Shown: positions 1 to 10,268, counted from the first letter of the stretch. The stretch is DNA of 64,000 nt from Hyalella azteca (GCF_000764305.2 NW_025943805.1:1-64000); one strand, 5' to 3'. Program-made: numbers and translations. Notes: generated from the sequence alone by a model not told the origin.

Positions 1-154
1 TTGTGTAACCAACCCTCACCTTGTAAACTGTAACGAACTATTTAATTTTGCTGCCATTAAATTTGATTTCTTCATACAGAGTTGTTATTCGAGCCAGTCA
101 ATAGACGCACATTCGTTGTTAAACAGTGCAGCTAAATCTCAAGGAAACTAATAG

Positions 155-360
155 TAGTGTAGCGAGTGTTGCAATGGCTCACCTGGGTCTCGGTGAGGTG
201 TAGCCAATGTTGCACTAGCTCACATGTTCCAAATAGAGGCATGTGGTGCAGATCTTGCTATAAATGGTCCTAATGGAGGCATGAGGTTGATAGCTCACCT
301 GTGTCTCTGTGAGGTGTAGCCAATATTGCAATAGCTCACCTGTGTCTCTGTGAGGTGTAG
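155..360 (-). repeat. Splice-donor minisatellite, degenerate copy (copy 1)
   Basis: On the minus strand the last codons of the homeobox exon plus the following donor recur twice beyond the true exon end: once near 297-322 and once, more diverged, near 181-205. This is the shorter and more irregular counterpart of the seven-donor array at 9975-10268. The sequence between the two extra units holds unrelated short repeats (GGAGGCATG). Confidence 0.8.
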
Positions 361-506
361 GGAGGCAGCTAGGCCAGCTCGTTCAGAGGAGGAGAGGTAG
401 CGCTTCATATCAAAGGTGCTCTCGAGCTGGAAGACCTGCGAGCGTGAGAACACCGTGCGCGTCTTTTTCTTGCGCCTCTTGCGCTCATCGTCGCCTTCGT
501 CGCCGC
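340..506 (-). CDS. Hmx: Hmx homeobox exon 3, intact distal copy
   Basis: Exon of a homeobox transcription factor of the Hmx/NKX5 class, which binds DNA in the nucleus. On the minus strand an acceptor (TGCGCAG) precedes a reading frame for [20 protein letters not shown], followed by the homeodomain through SLHLTETQ, and a GTGAGC donor follows the Q codon. [20 protein letters not shown] is diagnostic of Hmx. The exon is 167 nt, phase 1 in and phase 0 out. That fits exon 2 (ends GCA G) and exon 4 (starts GTG). It lies about 8.7 kb beyond the Hmx terminal exon, so in this assembly it has no downstream partner. It differs from the copy at 10245-10418 in the homeobox by five silent third-position changes and no replacement. 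It may belong to a second Hmx gene off the left edge, or be a misplaced allele. Confidence 0.9.
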
Positions 507-524
507 CTGCGCACGTCAAATGTA

Positions 525-770
525 GGGGATGCGTGTTATTTGACGTTTAAACGCACTATTTGACATGTAAGCGTGTTATTTGACCTGTGAGTCATTTAAC
601 GTGTAAGCGTACTATTAAACATGTAATCGTATTATTTGACGTGTGAGTTATTGACGTGTAAGTGTGTTATTTGACGTGCGAGTCATTTTATGTGTAACCG
701 TACTATTGACATATAAGCGTGTTATTTGACGTGTGAGTTATTTGACGTGTATTATACAAATAAGCGAGTT
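525..770. repeat. Degenerate 18-20 bp minisatellite
   Basis: Diverged units of the form TTATTTGACGTGTAAGCG are repeated about twelve times. The homologous place in the second duplication copy (10440-10500) has only two to three units, so the array expanded or contracted after duplication. It lies just upstream of the homeobox exon on the transcribed strand. Confidence 0.85.
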
Positions 771-1129
771 TTGGGTATGTGCGTGCGTTTTTATACGTGT
801 AAGAGTGTTATCCACCGATTAAGCGTTTATTCGTGTAGTTGTCGTACATGTTGTTCTTATGGTTTTTGCCACAGTCTCGGCCTGCACACACGCGCAAGCA
901 CATATCCGTGTCGCCACAACTAAAAACTTCCGTTCATACTTCGGTTGATACGTTGCTAAATTACCTTACCAAACGCGGATTAAGTAACGTGTCTGAAATA
1001 GCAAGAAACATATTTGAGGCGGCTTCATATCAGATAGTGTGTTATTTTAGTGTTTATGTTGTAGATGTTTTGCTATAGTCGTGCTGGTATACTGATACTA
1101 ATGTCAAGGTTTGTGCCTGATATTATCAC
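771..1129. other. Unique spacer inside duplication copy 1
   Basis: Matches 10495-10850 of the second copy with indels. No coding exon with splice signals is visible. Confidence 0.5.
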
Positions 1130-1312
1130 GATTAGTGGGGTGTGGTGGGGCTCACTGGGGCTTAGAGAAGAAGCTTAATTACGTGGGTGTGGTGGGGCTC
1201 ACTGGGGCTTAGAGAAGAAGCTTAATTATGTACATGGGTGTGGTGGGGATCACTGGGGCTAAGAGAAGAACCTTAATTATGTGGGTGTGGTGGGGCTCAC
1301 TGGGGTTTTGCT
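1130..1312. repeat. G-rich 46-52 bp minisatellite
   Basis: About three and a half units built on GGTGTGGTGGGGCTCACTGG followed by a GCTTAGAGAAG block. The partner array at 10862-10945 has about two units. The strand is strongly G-biased. Confidence 0.85.
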
Positions 1313-2032
1313 GTGGTGGTGCTAACGTGGTTGTATTTAGGCTAACCTTGGTTGTTGGTTGCGTCGCTAGGGGAGGCGCAGTCATCCCTGGATTGGGTCT
1401 GCAAGCCTGGGGATGCTGGGGGTGATGGGGAGCGTGGAGTGGGTGAGGGGGAGCGGGAGCGCACCACTTCAATGTGGGAGTTGGGGCTGAGACACATCCC
1501 CGATCCCGGGGAACCTGGTGGGCAAGAGAGTTCAACCGTCAGTGAGGATTTTGTTCATTTTATAGGATATTGTTTACTATTTTATATCAATGTAAAGATA
1601 TTAGACCTATTTAGATTGCTTAAAGTTATATTAAACATAGACAACGCGGTGATTAACTTATTGTGTTCCAGTTCGGGTTTTCTGTTAAATCCTTCCAGAA
1701 TTTTGCAGTATTTTACAGAGTTTCTCCAAAGATTCCGACAAAGACACGCTGAGTCTAACATGGTAAAATTGGCGAACATAGACTTTTTGTTGCTGGAACG
1801 TAGTTAACAATACTCATGTTATTGTTAACAACACGTACTTAATAATACTCACCGTAGTCAAATACAATACTCATGTAAGTTTCAAAACTGTTTTAACTGC
1901 AGAGAAGCTGACAGTAAATAGAAAATGTCAGTTGACACTGGATCGCTTGAGCCGCCCATATAACTCCGCCAGACAGATTATGGGACAAAGATCTGTCAGA
2001 GATCAAGTTGCAAACTCGTCCATTTGACGGAC

Positions 2033-2033
2033 N
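2033..2033. other. Single-N assembly join
   Basis: A lone N separates the end of the closely duplicated block (matching 11640) from a 30-bp minisatellite (matching about 12260). About 600 bp present in the other copy are missing here, so the N probably marks a sequence join rather than one unknown base. Confidence 0.7.
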
Positions 2034-2457
2034 CACTCTGCAACAAATAACATCACTCATCATCACTCTACATCACACATCATCACTCTGCAACAAATAA
2101 CATTACTCATCATCACTCTGCAACAAATAACATCACTCATCATCACTCTACATCACTCATCATCACTCTGCAACAAATAACATCACTCATCATCACTCTG
2201 CAACAAATAACATCACTCATCATCACTCTACATCACACATCATCACTCTGCAACAAATAACATTACTCATCATCACTCTGCAATAAATAACATCACTCAT
2301 CATCACTCTACATCACTCATCATCACTCTGCAACAAATAACATCACTCAGCACCACTCTGCAACAAATAACATCACTCATCATCACTCTACATCACACAT
2401 CATCACTCTGCAACAAATAACATTACTCATCATCACTCTGCAACAAATAACGTCACT
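2034..2457. repeat. 30-bp minisatellite (CATCACTCTGCAACAAATAA)
   Basis: Around fourteen units, some shortened, of a 30-bp motif joining CATCACTCTGCAACAAATAA and CATCACTCAT. The same satellite occurs at 12252-12990. A and C predominate on this strand. Because 30 is a multiple of three, frames stay open, but the encoded His/Asn/Thr string carries no gene signal. Confidence 0.95.
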
Positions 2458-2580
2458 CATGTATAGTTACACTCCGCTCCTCTAGTGAAGCGACGCTGAT
2501 GTATGGGGCACGCACCGCATTCATGTTGAATGGAAGGCTATTGCGTGAATGGAGCTGCTGTCTAGGCCTATTAAATGTAC

Positions 2581-2860
2581 CACAAAAGCTGCCCACCCTC
2601 AAGAATAGAGGCCTATATAGGCCTGCTGTCTCAAGTGTTTGCCCTTTTATTCTGCTGCGGCTCACAGTTTCTGCCAAGACTTAGCACGTTCCTGACACAT
2701 TTTTTCTGCATTTCTCCAGCGTTACTGACATTTTTCAGGCATTTCTGACTAATTCGTGTGCATTTTTCATTTCAAAGCGCTTTCACACAAAATTTTTTCC
2801 ATTTATGTTCGTTCTGTTTTCTTACGCATAACATATGAAAAATATGATTCAAAATCTATG
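2581..2860. other. Unique sequence after duplication copy 1
   Basis: Diverges from the other copy at about 2575 (the partner turns into a TTATA repeat at 13116). I see no exon. Confidence 0.5.
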
Positions 2861-3014
2861 ACACCCACGAGCTGCTGTGCCGTCAGGTTCTGTACAGTCA
2901 CTCGATAAAAAATGTTCATTCACGGCGCAGTGACACCCACGAGCTGCTGTGCCGACAGGTTCTGTACAGTCACTCTATAACAAAAGTTTATCCACGGCGC
3001 AGTGACACCCACGT
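2861..3014. repeat. 72-bp tandem repeat, 2.1 units
   Basis: Units begin at 2861, 2933 and (partial) 3005 with ACACCCACG. The two full units are about 90 percent alike and share GAGCTGCTGTGCCG and a GGTTCTGTACAGTCACTC block. Confidence 0.9.
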
Positions 3015-3321
3015 TTGACGTTGCAATAAAGTTTCTTCGCTACATTGAAATAAATTTGATACTGCATATCACATTCTTTACTTGATTTTCAAGTTTTCCT
3101 CTTCCTTCTTTGCCACAAACCTCTTTACCAATGAACTTTTTCCTGCTGCCGTTTCTTCCGAGTCATTCAATCCAATAACCTCTTTTTTCACCATATTTTT
3201 CACCGTGAATCTTATCTTTTTTCTCTTTCACCAACCTTATTTTCATTGATTTTTTTCCACTGACGTTCCCCGTGAATTCCGCTGTTTAAATCCTGTTCCT
3301 CCAATCGTTCTTTACTCTTTT

Positions 3322-3322
3322 N
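3322..3322. other. Single-N assembly join
   Basis: A lone N lies exactly at the left edge of a 420-bp segment that is repeated at 4994-5417, and that second copy ends at another lone N (5418). This pattern points to redundant contig ends. Confidence 0.7.
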
Positions 3323-3747
3323 CTGGAATTACTTTGCTGAATATAATTTATAATTCCTTTGGTTATTCATATGAACTGAAACCCTATCACATTTTTTACG
3401 CTTACCTTACAGTTAACCGGAAATCGAAACTGTTTCCTGTCAAGTGGTTGAAAGAAGTTCACTTGTATACAACGCTGTCAACCTACACCTCACATCTTCG
3501 CCACTGTCACGTGGTTGACAGATGGTCATCTATATATGTACAACGCGGTCAGCTTTTACCTCACGACCATCAAAAACCTCGCTAATTTCAAGCAATACCT
3601 AAAATTAAACGCTTGTGATGGGCAGCCTTGTTGCCACTTATTCGCTTGGTTGCGCTCCACGAGTCCCGGATCATCTCTTCCGCCAAGTGCATGCGGTCCA
3701 TGAGAACGTCTTTCCGGAACTTGTCCACCGCCCACCGGCCTCTATTT
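3323..3747. repeat. Direct duplication, copy A (partner 4994-5417)
   Basis: Begins CTGGAATTACTTTGCTGAAT in both copies. The middle part is diverged with indels, but the last about 160 bp, which hold a coding-like exon on the minus strand, are identical. Copy A continues past 3747 into unique sequence, while copy B is cut by an N. Confidence 0.9.
3599..3747 (-). CDS. Candidate internal exon of unknown gene (copy A)
   Basis: Minus-strand exon candidate with acceptor CCTGCCTCAG before 3747 and donor TTTTAG/GTATTG after 3599. The frame is open and uses mostly G or C in third position. The encoded segment contains GRWAVDKFRKDVLMDRMHLA and then EEMIRDSWSATK, a charged, probably helical stretch. 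It is phase 2 in and phase 1 out. The incoming phase matches the candidate exon at 8049-8196, whose last bases AG would complete an Arg codon, giving WQVR followed by NRGRW. The codon-region sequence is identical in the duplicate at 5270-5417 while flanking DNA differs. I do not recognise the family. The reading of this as an exon is moderately secure, and its gene is unknown. Confidence 0.5.
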
Positions 3748-3749
3748 CT

Positions 3750-4990
3750 GAGGCAGGGACTGATCAAATTCCCATAGAGGAAGCCTGCTAATCTGCTGAT
3801 GCTTCTTAACCACCCAAACACGCCTTGTCTTGCCTTGTAACTTGAGCCCCTCCACACCGCTAATAACCTTAATATCAATTACTGCTCTTCGTTCAAGCTG
3901 CCCACAATTGTTAGGGCCTATATAATGCAAACCTGGCCTCCTGAACATTGGGGGCGGAGTAGCTATACTCCTTATACAATATACATATTACAGTTCTGCT
4001 TCCATTTCTAAACTTGTGATGATTCCTTCGGTCGGCTCAAAATATTAATAGTTGTAGTAGTTGAACAATTGATTAGAAAAATAGAAATGGGTTTGATTTC
4101 TTCACATACACATACCACCTTTTCTTTTTTACTAAAGGTAAAAAATTCTTGGCTAAATTGAACAAAAATCACAAATATTTGTCGAATTCGAATGAAATTT
4201 ATATTCTTGACGGAATATTATTTGTATGTATCGCTATACCATAATATTGATTTTTTTTTACTCAAGTTATTCTGGCTTTTAACTGCTGTCTTCAAAGCGG
4301 TATGCGTATTCACCGTTGGAGCTTTGCGACTGTCTTACGCTGTTGGACGGCCGAGTATGACGACCTAGCTCGTGCATTTTAATTAATCCAAAAACTCTCG
4401 TGGAAACTTTTCTTTGTCTCTAAAACCACCGACCCACCGGTCATTAACAGCGTATGTCGAGCCCCGGCACACCAAGCACATCATAGATGTATGACATCTC
4501 TTATTTCTCATTTAACGGGAAGGTGACAAGGGTATAGTTGTGTAATGTATGGTCCAGTATGGATTTGATTTAACAGTTAGCCGCTGTGATATATGGAGTG
4601 TGTAGCAACAGTTGTTGATCGTCGGCTGGTGCATCTTACGTTTGGCAGTAAGCATTTTATGCAAGTTTAAACTAACCGAATAAAATCTTTCCTGATCAAG
4701 ATGATGTTCTCGCAGGCAAGTACACCGCGGGTCAGCCATCATTGCAAGCTGGAATCTGCTTCAGGTGTGAGATATCGATGATCTGGCTTAAGGATGCATA
4801 TAATTCATCCTAGAGATCTATTGTACCTGAAAATTATCAGTGATCCATCCTGATGATCTCAGTGCTGATGATCGTAGTCTTTCCATACGAGGTTTTGAAA
4901 AAGATCTGCCTCTACATAATTAAATGTGGACGCCGGCAATGTGGCGGTCGATTTAAGGAGGCCTTGATGAGTCTGGAACACAAAAAAACA
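3750..4990. other. AT-rich spacer, no gene seen
   Basis: Between the two copies of the 420-bp duplication. It contains a run of T at 4252-4259 and scattered short ORFs, but no supported exon. Confidence 0.4.
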
Positions 4991-4993
4991 GTG

Positions 4994-5417
4994 CTGGAAT
5001 TACTTTGCTGAATATAATATATAATTCCTTTGGTTATTCATATGAACTGAAACCCTATCACATTTCTTACGCTCACCTTACAGTTAACCGGAAAATCTAA
5101 ACTGTTTCCTGTCAAGTGGTTGACAGATGATAATTTATAGTCTAAGCTGTCAACTCGATCCTACCTCGTAACATCGTCCCTGTCAAGCAGTTGACAGATG
5201 ATCATTTATATACAACGCGGTCAGCTTTTACCTCACGACTATCCAAACCTCGCTAATTTCAAGCAATACCTAAAATTAAACGCTTGTGATGGGCAGCCTT
5301 GTTGCCACTTATTCGCTTGGTTGCGCTCCACGAGTCCCGGATCATCTCTTCCGCCAAGTGCATGCGGTCCATGAGAACGTCTTTCCGGAACTTGTCCACC
5401 GCCCACCGGCCTCTATT
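4994..5417. repeat. Direct duplication, copy B (partner 3323-3747)
   Basis: Same order and orientation as copy A. The 3' part is identical over about 160 bp and is cut off at the N at 5418, inside the candidate exon. Confidence 0.9.
5270..5417 (-). CDS. Candidate exon of unknown gene (copy B, truncated at N)
   Basis: Identical in sequence to the exon at 3599-3747 up to the join at 5418, so its acceptor is missing. The donor TTTTAG/GTATTG is present. It is either a real second copy of the exon or the same locus placed twice. Confidence 0.45.
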
Positions 5418-5418
5418 N
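5418..5418. other. Single-N assembly join
   Basis: Interrupts the copy-B exon. The sequence to the right (CCCTGTGCCATGCTGAGC) does not continue the duplicated segment. Confidence 0.7.
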
Positions 5419-6112
5419 CCCTGTGCCATGCTGAGCAGACAGCTGCGCCTGCCACGCCTGCATGTATTGTATCTATGCGCCTATTATAATTTTGTATCCC
5501 TGCCTTGCCTACATTGTATCTTTTTGCTTGCCCCGCCTATATTTATCGCTGTGCCTGCACGTGATACTCATTATAATCTTTGATCCTTCAAATCGTCCAT
5601 TTCCAAGCATCATTTTCTCTTTCTTTCGTCCCTTTTTTGCGATGGCAAACGCTCAGTTATTTTAGTTTTTACTAATAATCGGCCGATTTCTCAATATTGG
5701 GGCATTCAATAGTTACACCAGAGATATAATAATTAAGTAATAATATAATTATATTAATAGTATCTATTTCCGCCTATTTGACTGTCGTACTCAGCTCTAT
5801 CTCAATTATTGTGCGTAACGCGTTGGCAACGCAAGTATTCTTTCAGCGCCGCGTTCAAGATAAGATTACGTGCTGCAGATGACGCAGCAACAGAGTGAAG
5901 CTGAGCACCACAGGCCTATTTAGGAGGCCTCATACTTATACCTGCCTCAGATGCCTCGCAAGCCTGCCTCGAAGGCCTCACAGGCCTGCCTAGGAGGCCT
6001 CTCAGTGGCCTCACTGATTATCGCCTCTTCAATTCTTAACACGTTGTTGACTACGTTTGCTTCATCTAGTACTATTATTACATTTTTGTACTGTTTTCAA
6101 ACAGGGTTTCCA
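5419..6112. other. Unique spacer, no gene seen
   Basis: AT-rich, with a small cluster of GCCT-containing repeats at 5908-6015 (AGGCCT, GCCTGCCT). No exon signals stood out. Confidence 0.4.
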
Positions 6113-6396
6113 CAGGGTCATTTTTTCCGGACAAATTCCGTGATTTAGTTCTTGTCAATTGCGTTCGCCGGCTAAAATTTATGATAGGGGTACTCCCTAA
6201 TTGAATTTTAAATACTGTAAAAAGAAAATGACTGGAATTTTTATAGTGGAACCTACAAATAAACTAGTATGTTTTGAGTTATCGGCATTTTTTGGCCTTT
6301 TTTGTTCTCGGATTTGGCCGATTTTAACCAATCTGAATTATGTACCACTACGTCCTGGAGAAATACATTTCGTGGTACGCATATGTACCACTTCGG
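6113..6396 (+). mobile_element. Interspersed repeat related to the 20.9-kb MITE
   Basis: Shares the core of the element at 20935-21213 (CAGGGTC, then T-rich, CCGGA, AAATTCCG, GATTTAG, and later ACCTACAAAT and ACTAGTAT). A third copy lies in reverse orientation at 33799-34007. The right end carries a near-palindrome, GTGGTACGCATATGTACCAC, also seen in the 33.8-kb copy. The left end matches only from CAGGGTC, so the terminal repeat is lost or diverged. No transposase ORF is present. Confidence 0.7.
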
Positions 6397-7080
6397 AACT
6401 GCAACGGCAGTTCTGCCTGGGACCGCTTGAGATAATGTTGATTGCGGTGCTGAGGCTGTGTCATAATAAGCTGCAACTTGTTCCTTCCATGTGCTATTCT
6501 TTCGCTGCAATATGTTAACGATGCTGTAAGTTGTGTACTGTACTGCAATGCTGTACCACTGCGTGCAACTGTCGCTATTGTACTACAGTTCATGACAGTA
6601 CAGCAGGCTATACACGAGTCCAGAGATTCATTGTAGCCAAAAAGATGATATTTAAAAATACTTTTACTTACGCATCTTAATGTGAAAGCAACACGAGGAA
6701 ATTAATTACTTTTGATGGCAGTTGAAAGTTTTTTAGTTTCTACAGAACAATTTAATGCATCAATCGTGATTTCAGCCCTCAAAATTGAATGAGGTTGGCC
6801 CACACAAGGGCTAATGTACCTCGCTATTTGGACATATTATCCCTCATTTCTTTGAGTATGCCTAGAAAATAAAGAATAGAAGGATAATAAAATAAATTGA
6901 GATATTGACACATATAATTGGCTGAGTTAACTTTGTACACTGCAAGGAGGCCCTCTAACAATAACTTATACATACATGTTGTTACATCCCCCACATCAAC
7001 CCATGTGCAAATTATGCTCCCAGATGATAAACGTACATATCTTCAGCGTGCACACAAGGTGAACCTACATGACATTCAAT

Positions 7081-7107
7081 CCACACACATACACACACAC
7101 ACACACA
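7081..7107. repeat. CA dinucleotide microsatellite
   Basis: Imperfect (CA)n of about 13 units, followed by further CA-rich sequence to 7170. Confidence 0.9.
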
Positions 7108-8048
7108 TGAATGTAACCAGCGCACGCACATTCCATTCACACACACTCAGCTACACACTGTCGAAACACACTCGTTCAATTATCACACAAATGTTTGATC
7201 CACTCATACACGTTATGCCTAGTAAATTTAAATTTTGTTTACCGAAAACGTTTCAGAGGCCAGCCACATCATAAGTCAAAAAGTATAAAGTATGTTAAAA
7301 GTTTTTAGGGTGCCTACTAGTAGTATCATCAACAGAACGACCAAATTTACACATAAGATATGAAAACATGTAAATAACTAGATGAAGCTGGTCTCATAAA
7401 CTTTTTCTAATGAAAATCTGATGAATTTACTTCACATTTGCTATATAAATACTCAGGTGATTTTTGGTGTAGGCAATTGAATACAAATAATCGGATTCAG
7501 CAATATTAATTCAGCAGTGTTTTAAATTTTTCCAGTCTCGCTTAACTCTTTATTCTGTAGTTTCTGTAAAGAAGACTTTTTCTTTCATCTTGACTCATTT
7601 ATTGCAAGTGAACTCAAATAATGCAGGGGCCAAGTTCATAACGTGAAATCTCCTCTATTTTTATTAAGTAATTTAAATTTTATTTAAAACTGAATAAGAT
7701 TATCAAGAGGATCTTATATAGTCCTTGTCTTATGTGGCATTGCTGCACTGCTATTGTTCAGTTCACATCATACCAATTACAGCTTGTGATGTAATAATAG
7801 AAGTTCATTTTATAAATACATACGTTTTTACAAAGGAATTCCTAATCAATAACACATCATTGGTTTGTAATTGGTTGTCCTTTTATCAGAGGTATTATCT
7901 ACATTTTTTGTGGAAAGACGTCCAATTCAAACAAGCTGTCTATTCGATGAAATATTCAACACTATTTACACGCATTTGACGCACAAAAGAATATCTGTAA
8001 CACTTCAGTCTTTGGTTTACTCATATTTACATCTTGTATTCCTCGTAC
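7108..8048. other. AT-rich spacer, no gene seen
   Basis: Low-GC sequence between the CA repeat and the candidate exon at 8049. I see no further supported element. Confidence 0.4.
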
Positions 8049-8196
8049 CTAACTTGCCATACACGATCTCCTCGATCTTGTACGTGGATGAGACGCTGGC
8101 GCTTGAGCAGCGCTTCAATCTTGGCAAACTTGTCGGTGGTTTGGAATTTATACGTATTCCGTACAATCAAAGCTGTTGGCATTCCTTCCCATATGT
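8049..8196 (-). CDS. Candidate exon of unknown gene downstream of Hmx
   Basis: Minus-strand candidate exon with acceptor TTTTACGAAG before 8196 and donor GTTAG/GTACGA after 8049. The frame encodes IWEGMPTALIVRNTYKF, then DKFAKIEALLKRQRLIHVQD and RGDRVWQV. Third positions in the second half are mostly G or C, unlike the AT-rich surroundings, which supports real coding. It is phase 1 in and phase 2 out, the phase needed by the candidate exon at 3599-3747. An upstream in-frame ATG (8230) could make this a first exon instead. The family was not recognised. The open frame continues a few codons past the donor to a TAA, so a small single-exon ORF is the alternative. Confidence 0.45.
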
Positions 8197-8249
8197 CTTC
8201 GTAAAACATGGTAATGTGATCGTATATCATGTGATGATTATATATACGT

Positions 8250-9055
8250 AATAAAGCAATAATTATTTACTGATTTTTGATTCGCCGAAGAGTATTAAAT
8301 ATTGCAAATAAGTTTTAATTTGTTTTACTCCCTGAATTTAGATTACACTTGATAATACAATCGGCTATAATAGTGACGCGATCTTGAACCAACTGGAGAT
8401 AAATTCACACGATAGTCTCGAGTTCTATAATGAGTGCAATCTACCATTCCTTGTTTGCAATTGTCAGATTTGGTATAAAAAAGGTCAAGCTTGCTGTTAA
8501 GTTGGTGGGAAGGCTAATGTTCGAGTTCTCTATACCTCATACACATTAAAAGTATGTAGGCTGAGAAACGATGAAGGTAAATGTAGGTAGGTAAATTCTA
8601 CCAAAAGTTAAATTCGTCTACTAGAGAAAAATAATATAAAAATTTTTGTAAGAAATATTCTCTGGTCTTAAACGAAACGTGCATGAAATAATAAATTCAG
8701 CCCAACAACAGGTTCTTGGGCGTGTGGTGTTTTTGCATGTGAAGCGTCATCCATCGTCCAGTAACATCGTTTTCAGTTGTCGGCTCGTAATTAAACGGCC
8801 ATAACTTTGAAAGAAAATGAAAATGCGTTTCTGTCACATGACAGAAACGACGTTTGGCATCAGGAATGGGAAATCATACCTTCATTAAATTATTCGTTAA
8901 TTCTAATACATCATTTGAATCAATGCCAGAGAATAATTGCTCTTCTTTATTTAAATTTTTCGGATTTATCTTCTTCATTTGTGAGTGACAAACTTTTCGT
9001 TGAAGAATACCTTTGCTTCACTTAAGTCAACGCTGAATGAACAGTAGCTACCTAA
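8250..9055. other. Spacer between candidate exon and Hmx 3' end
   Basis: AT-rich, with no supported gene. It may include Hmx 3' UTR sequence near its right end. Confidence 0.4.
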
Positions 9056-9061
9056 TTTATT
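9056..9061 (-). promoter_or_regulatory. Candidate polyadenylation signal of Hmx
   Basis: AATAAA on the minus strand about 110 nt after the Hmx stop codon. It is the first canonical hexamer downstream, but processing cannot be confirmed from DNA alone. Confidence 0.4.
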
Positions 9062-9171
9062 TACAAACCTGAAAAGAAGAGTACTGTGTACAAAATCTCA
9101 ATATTTATGGAGGTTGACACACGCTGATAAATAACAAATCTATTCTTATAACAAAAATAATGGAACTACAT

Positions 9172-9483
9172 CTAAACTAACGAAGCGAGTGTAGGTCTGA
9201 CTGGAGTCGGGGTCTGAACGCTACTGGCGGGGTAGCTGGACGATGTGACGGAGGGATAATAGAGGGGATAGTGCGATAAAGATGGCGGAGGTGGGGGCGG
9301 TTGTAAGGACGAATTAACGCTGATGGATGATTGTTCGCTGGTGGGTTGGTGTTGTGATCCCTCATGGTAGAGGATTGGTACGCGCACCAGCCGCTGAGCA
9401 GCGTGGGCCATGTTAGCCGCCTCCAGCTCCGCGGCCAACTGCCGCTTCCATTTGTTGCGACGGTTCTGGAACCAGATCTTCAC
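9172..9483 (-). CDS. Hmx: Hmx terminal exon (homeodomain helix 3 and C-terminus)
   Basis: On the minus strand an acceptor (CCACATGCAG) is followed directly by [20 protein letters not shown], the recognition helix and tail of an Hmx homeodomain. Then come [20 protein letters not shown], a family-typical extension, and a low-complexity Pro/Ser C-terminus with a conserved-looking PLYYPS. It ends with TAG at 9174-9172. The exon is phase 0 in, which matches the Q-codon donor of exon 3. The intron lies between homeodomain residues 44 and 45, a position shared by introns in several homeobox families. Hmx proteins act as nuclear regulators of sensory and neural development in animals studied; that role here is inferred from the family. 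This is the best-supported gene segment in the window. Confidence 0.95.
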   Translation of the reverse strand: MKIWFQNRRNKWKRQLAAELEAANMAHAAQRLVRVPILYHEGSQHQPTSEQSSISVNSSLQPPPPPPSLSHYPLYYPSVTSSSYPASSVQTPTPVRPTLASLV

Positions 9484-9974
9484 CTGCATGTGGACAATTA
9501 CAGTCTTTTACTTAATTTCTTGGTCCTAAGATCCAAACTTTTGTAATTTTGCTAGTGCAATTTCACATGCCCATTATGAGTTATACTGTTTTACTTAATT
9601 CATTGTTACTTAATTTCTTGCTCTTCAGTTTGAAACTTTTGTAATTTTGCTGGTGTAATTTCACATGCCCGTAGTGGGTTATACTTTTTACTTAATTCAT
9701 TGACTTTTTTTGGAAGAGTGAAATTTTAAAATTTTGGTGAAACCTAAGCTTCAACTGCACACATACATTTGGGTTCGTCTGCTTGTGCATTCATCCCTTC
9801 GCCTATTCAATTAAAATTCAACTCCAAGTCTACGGACGTTAGTATTTGATTTCTTCATACAGAGTTGTTATTCGAGCCTGTAAATGGACGCGTATTCCTT
9901 TCTTAAATAGTACCAGTCAATAGACGCACATTCGTTGTTAAACAGTACAGCTAAATCTCAGTGAAATTAATCGT
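9484..9974 (-). other. Hmx intron 3, proximal part, with 100-bp direct repeat
   Basis: Between the terminal exon and the donor array. A roughly 100-bp unit is repeated twice (9507-9605 and 9606-9705), sharing TTTTGTAATTTTGCT and AATTTCACATGCCC. Duplication copy 2 begins at about 9845. Confidence 0.8.
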
Positions 9975-10268
9975 GCAGCCAATGTTGCAATAGCTCACCT
10001 GGGTCTCGGCGAGGTGTAGCGAATGTTGCAATTGCTTACCTGGGTCTCTGTGAGGTGTAGCGAATGTTGCTATAGCCCACCTGGGTCTCGGTGAGGTGTA
10101 GCGAATGTTGCAATTGCTTACCTGGGTCTCTGTGATTTGTAGCCAGTGTTGCAATAGCCCACCTGGGTCTCTGTGAGGTGTAGCCAGTGTTGCAATAGCC
10201 CACCTGGGTCTCTGTGAGGTGTAGCGAATGTTGCAATAGCTCACCTGGGTCTCTGTGAGGTGTAGGGA
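9975..10268 (-). repeat. 41-bp minisatellite carrying the exon 3 splice donor
   Basis: On the minus strand each unit repeats the last seven codons of exon 3 (LHLTETQ) plus a donor and about 20 nt of intron. Junctions of the type CCAG/GT fall at 10245, 10204, 10163, 10122, 10081, 10040 and 9999, exactly 41 bp apart. The donor contexts vary: GTGAGC at 10245 and 9999, GTGGGC at 10204, 10163 and 10081, and GTAAGC at 10122 and 10040, the last nearest to consensus. The homeobox frame stays open through the whole array. Because three units are 123 nt, donors at 10122 and 9999 would keep the frame into exon 4 and insert 41 or 82 residues between homeodomain positions 44 and 45. Confidence 0.93.

Larger units (their letters stand above)
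59..2580. repeat. Segmental duplication, copy 1 (contains homeobox exon)
   Basis: This stretch is highly similar, in the same orientation, to 9845-13118. Both copies hold, in order, a shared left edge (ATTTGATTTCTTCATACAG), the 41-bp splice-donor repeat, the 5' homeobox exon, G-rich repeats, a closely matching block (1450-2032 against 11050-11640), a 30-bp minisatellite and a shared unique tail (about 2460-2573 against 12998-13115). Copy 1 lacks the roughly 600 bp seen at 11643-12250, and a single N (2033) sits exactly there. The copies differ in repeat number and by scattered substitutions, so this is not simple reuse of one contig. It may be a tandem paralogous duplication or a second haplotype placed in series. 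Confidence 0.9.
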
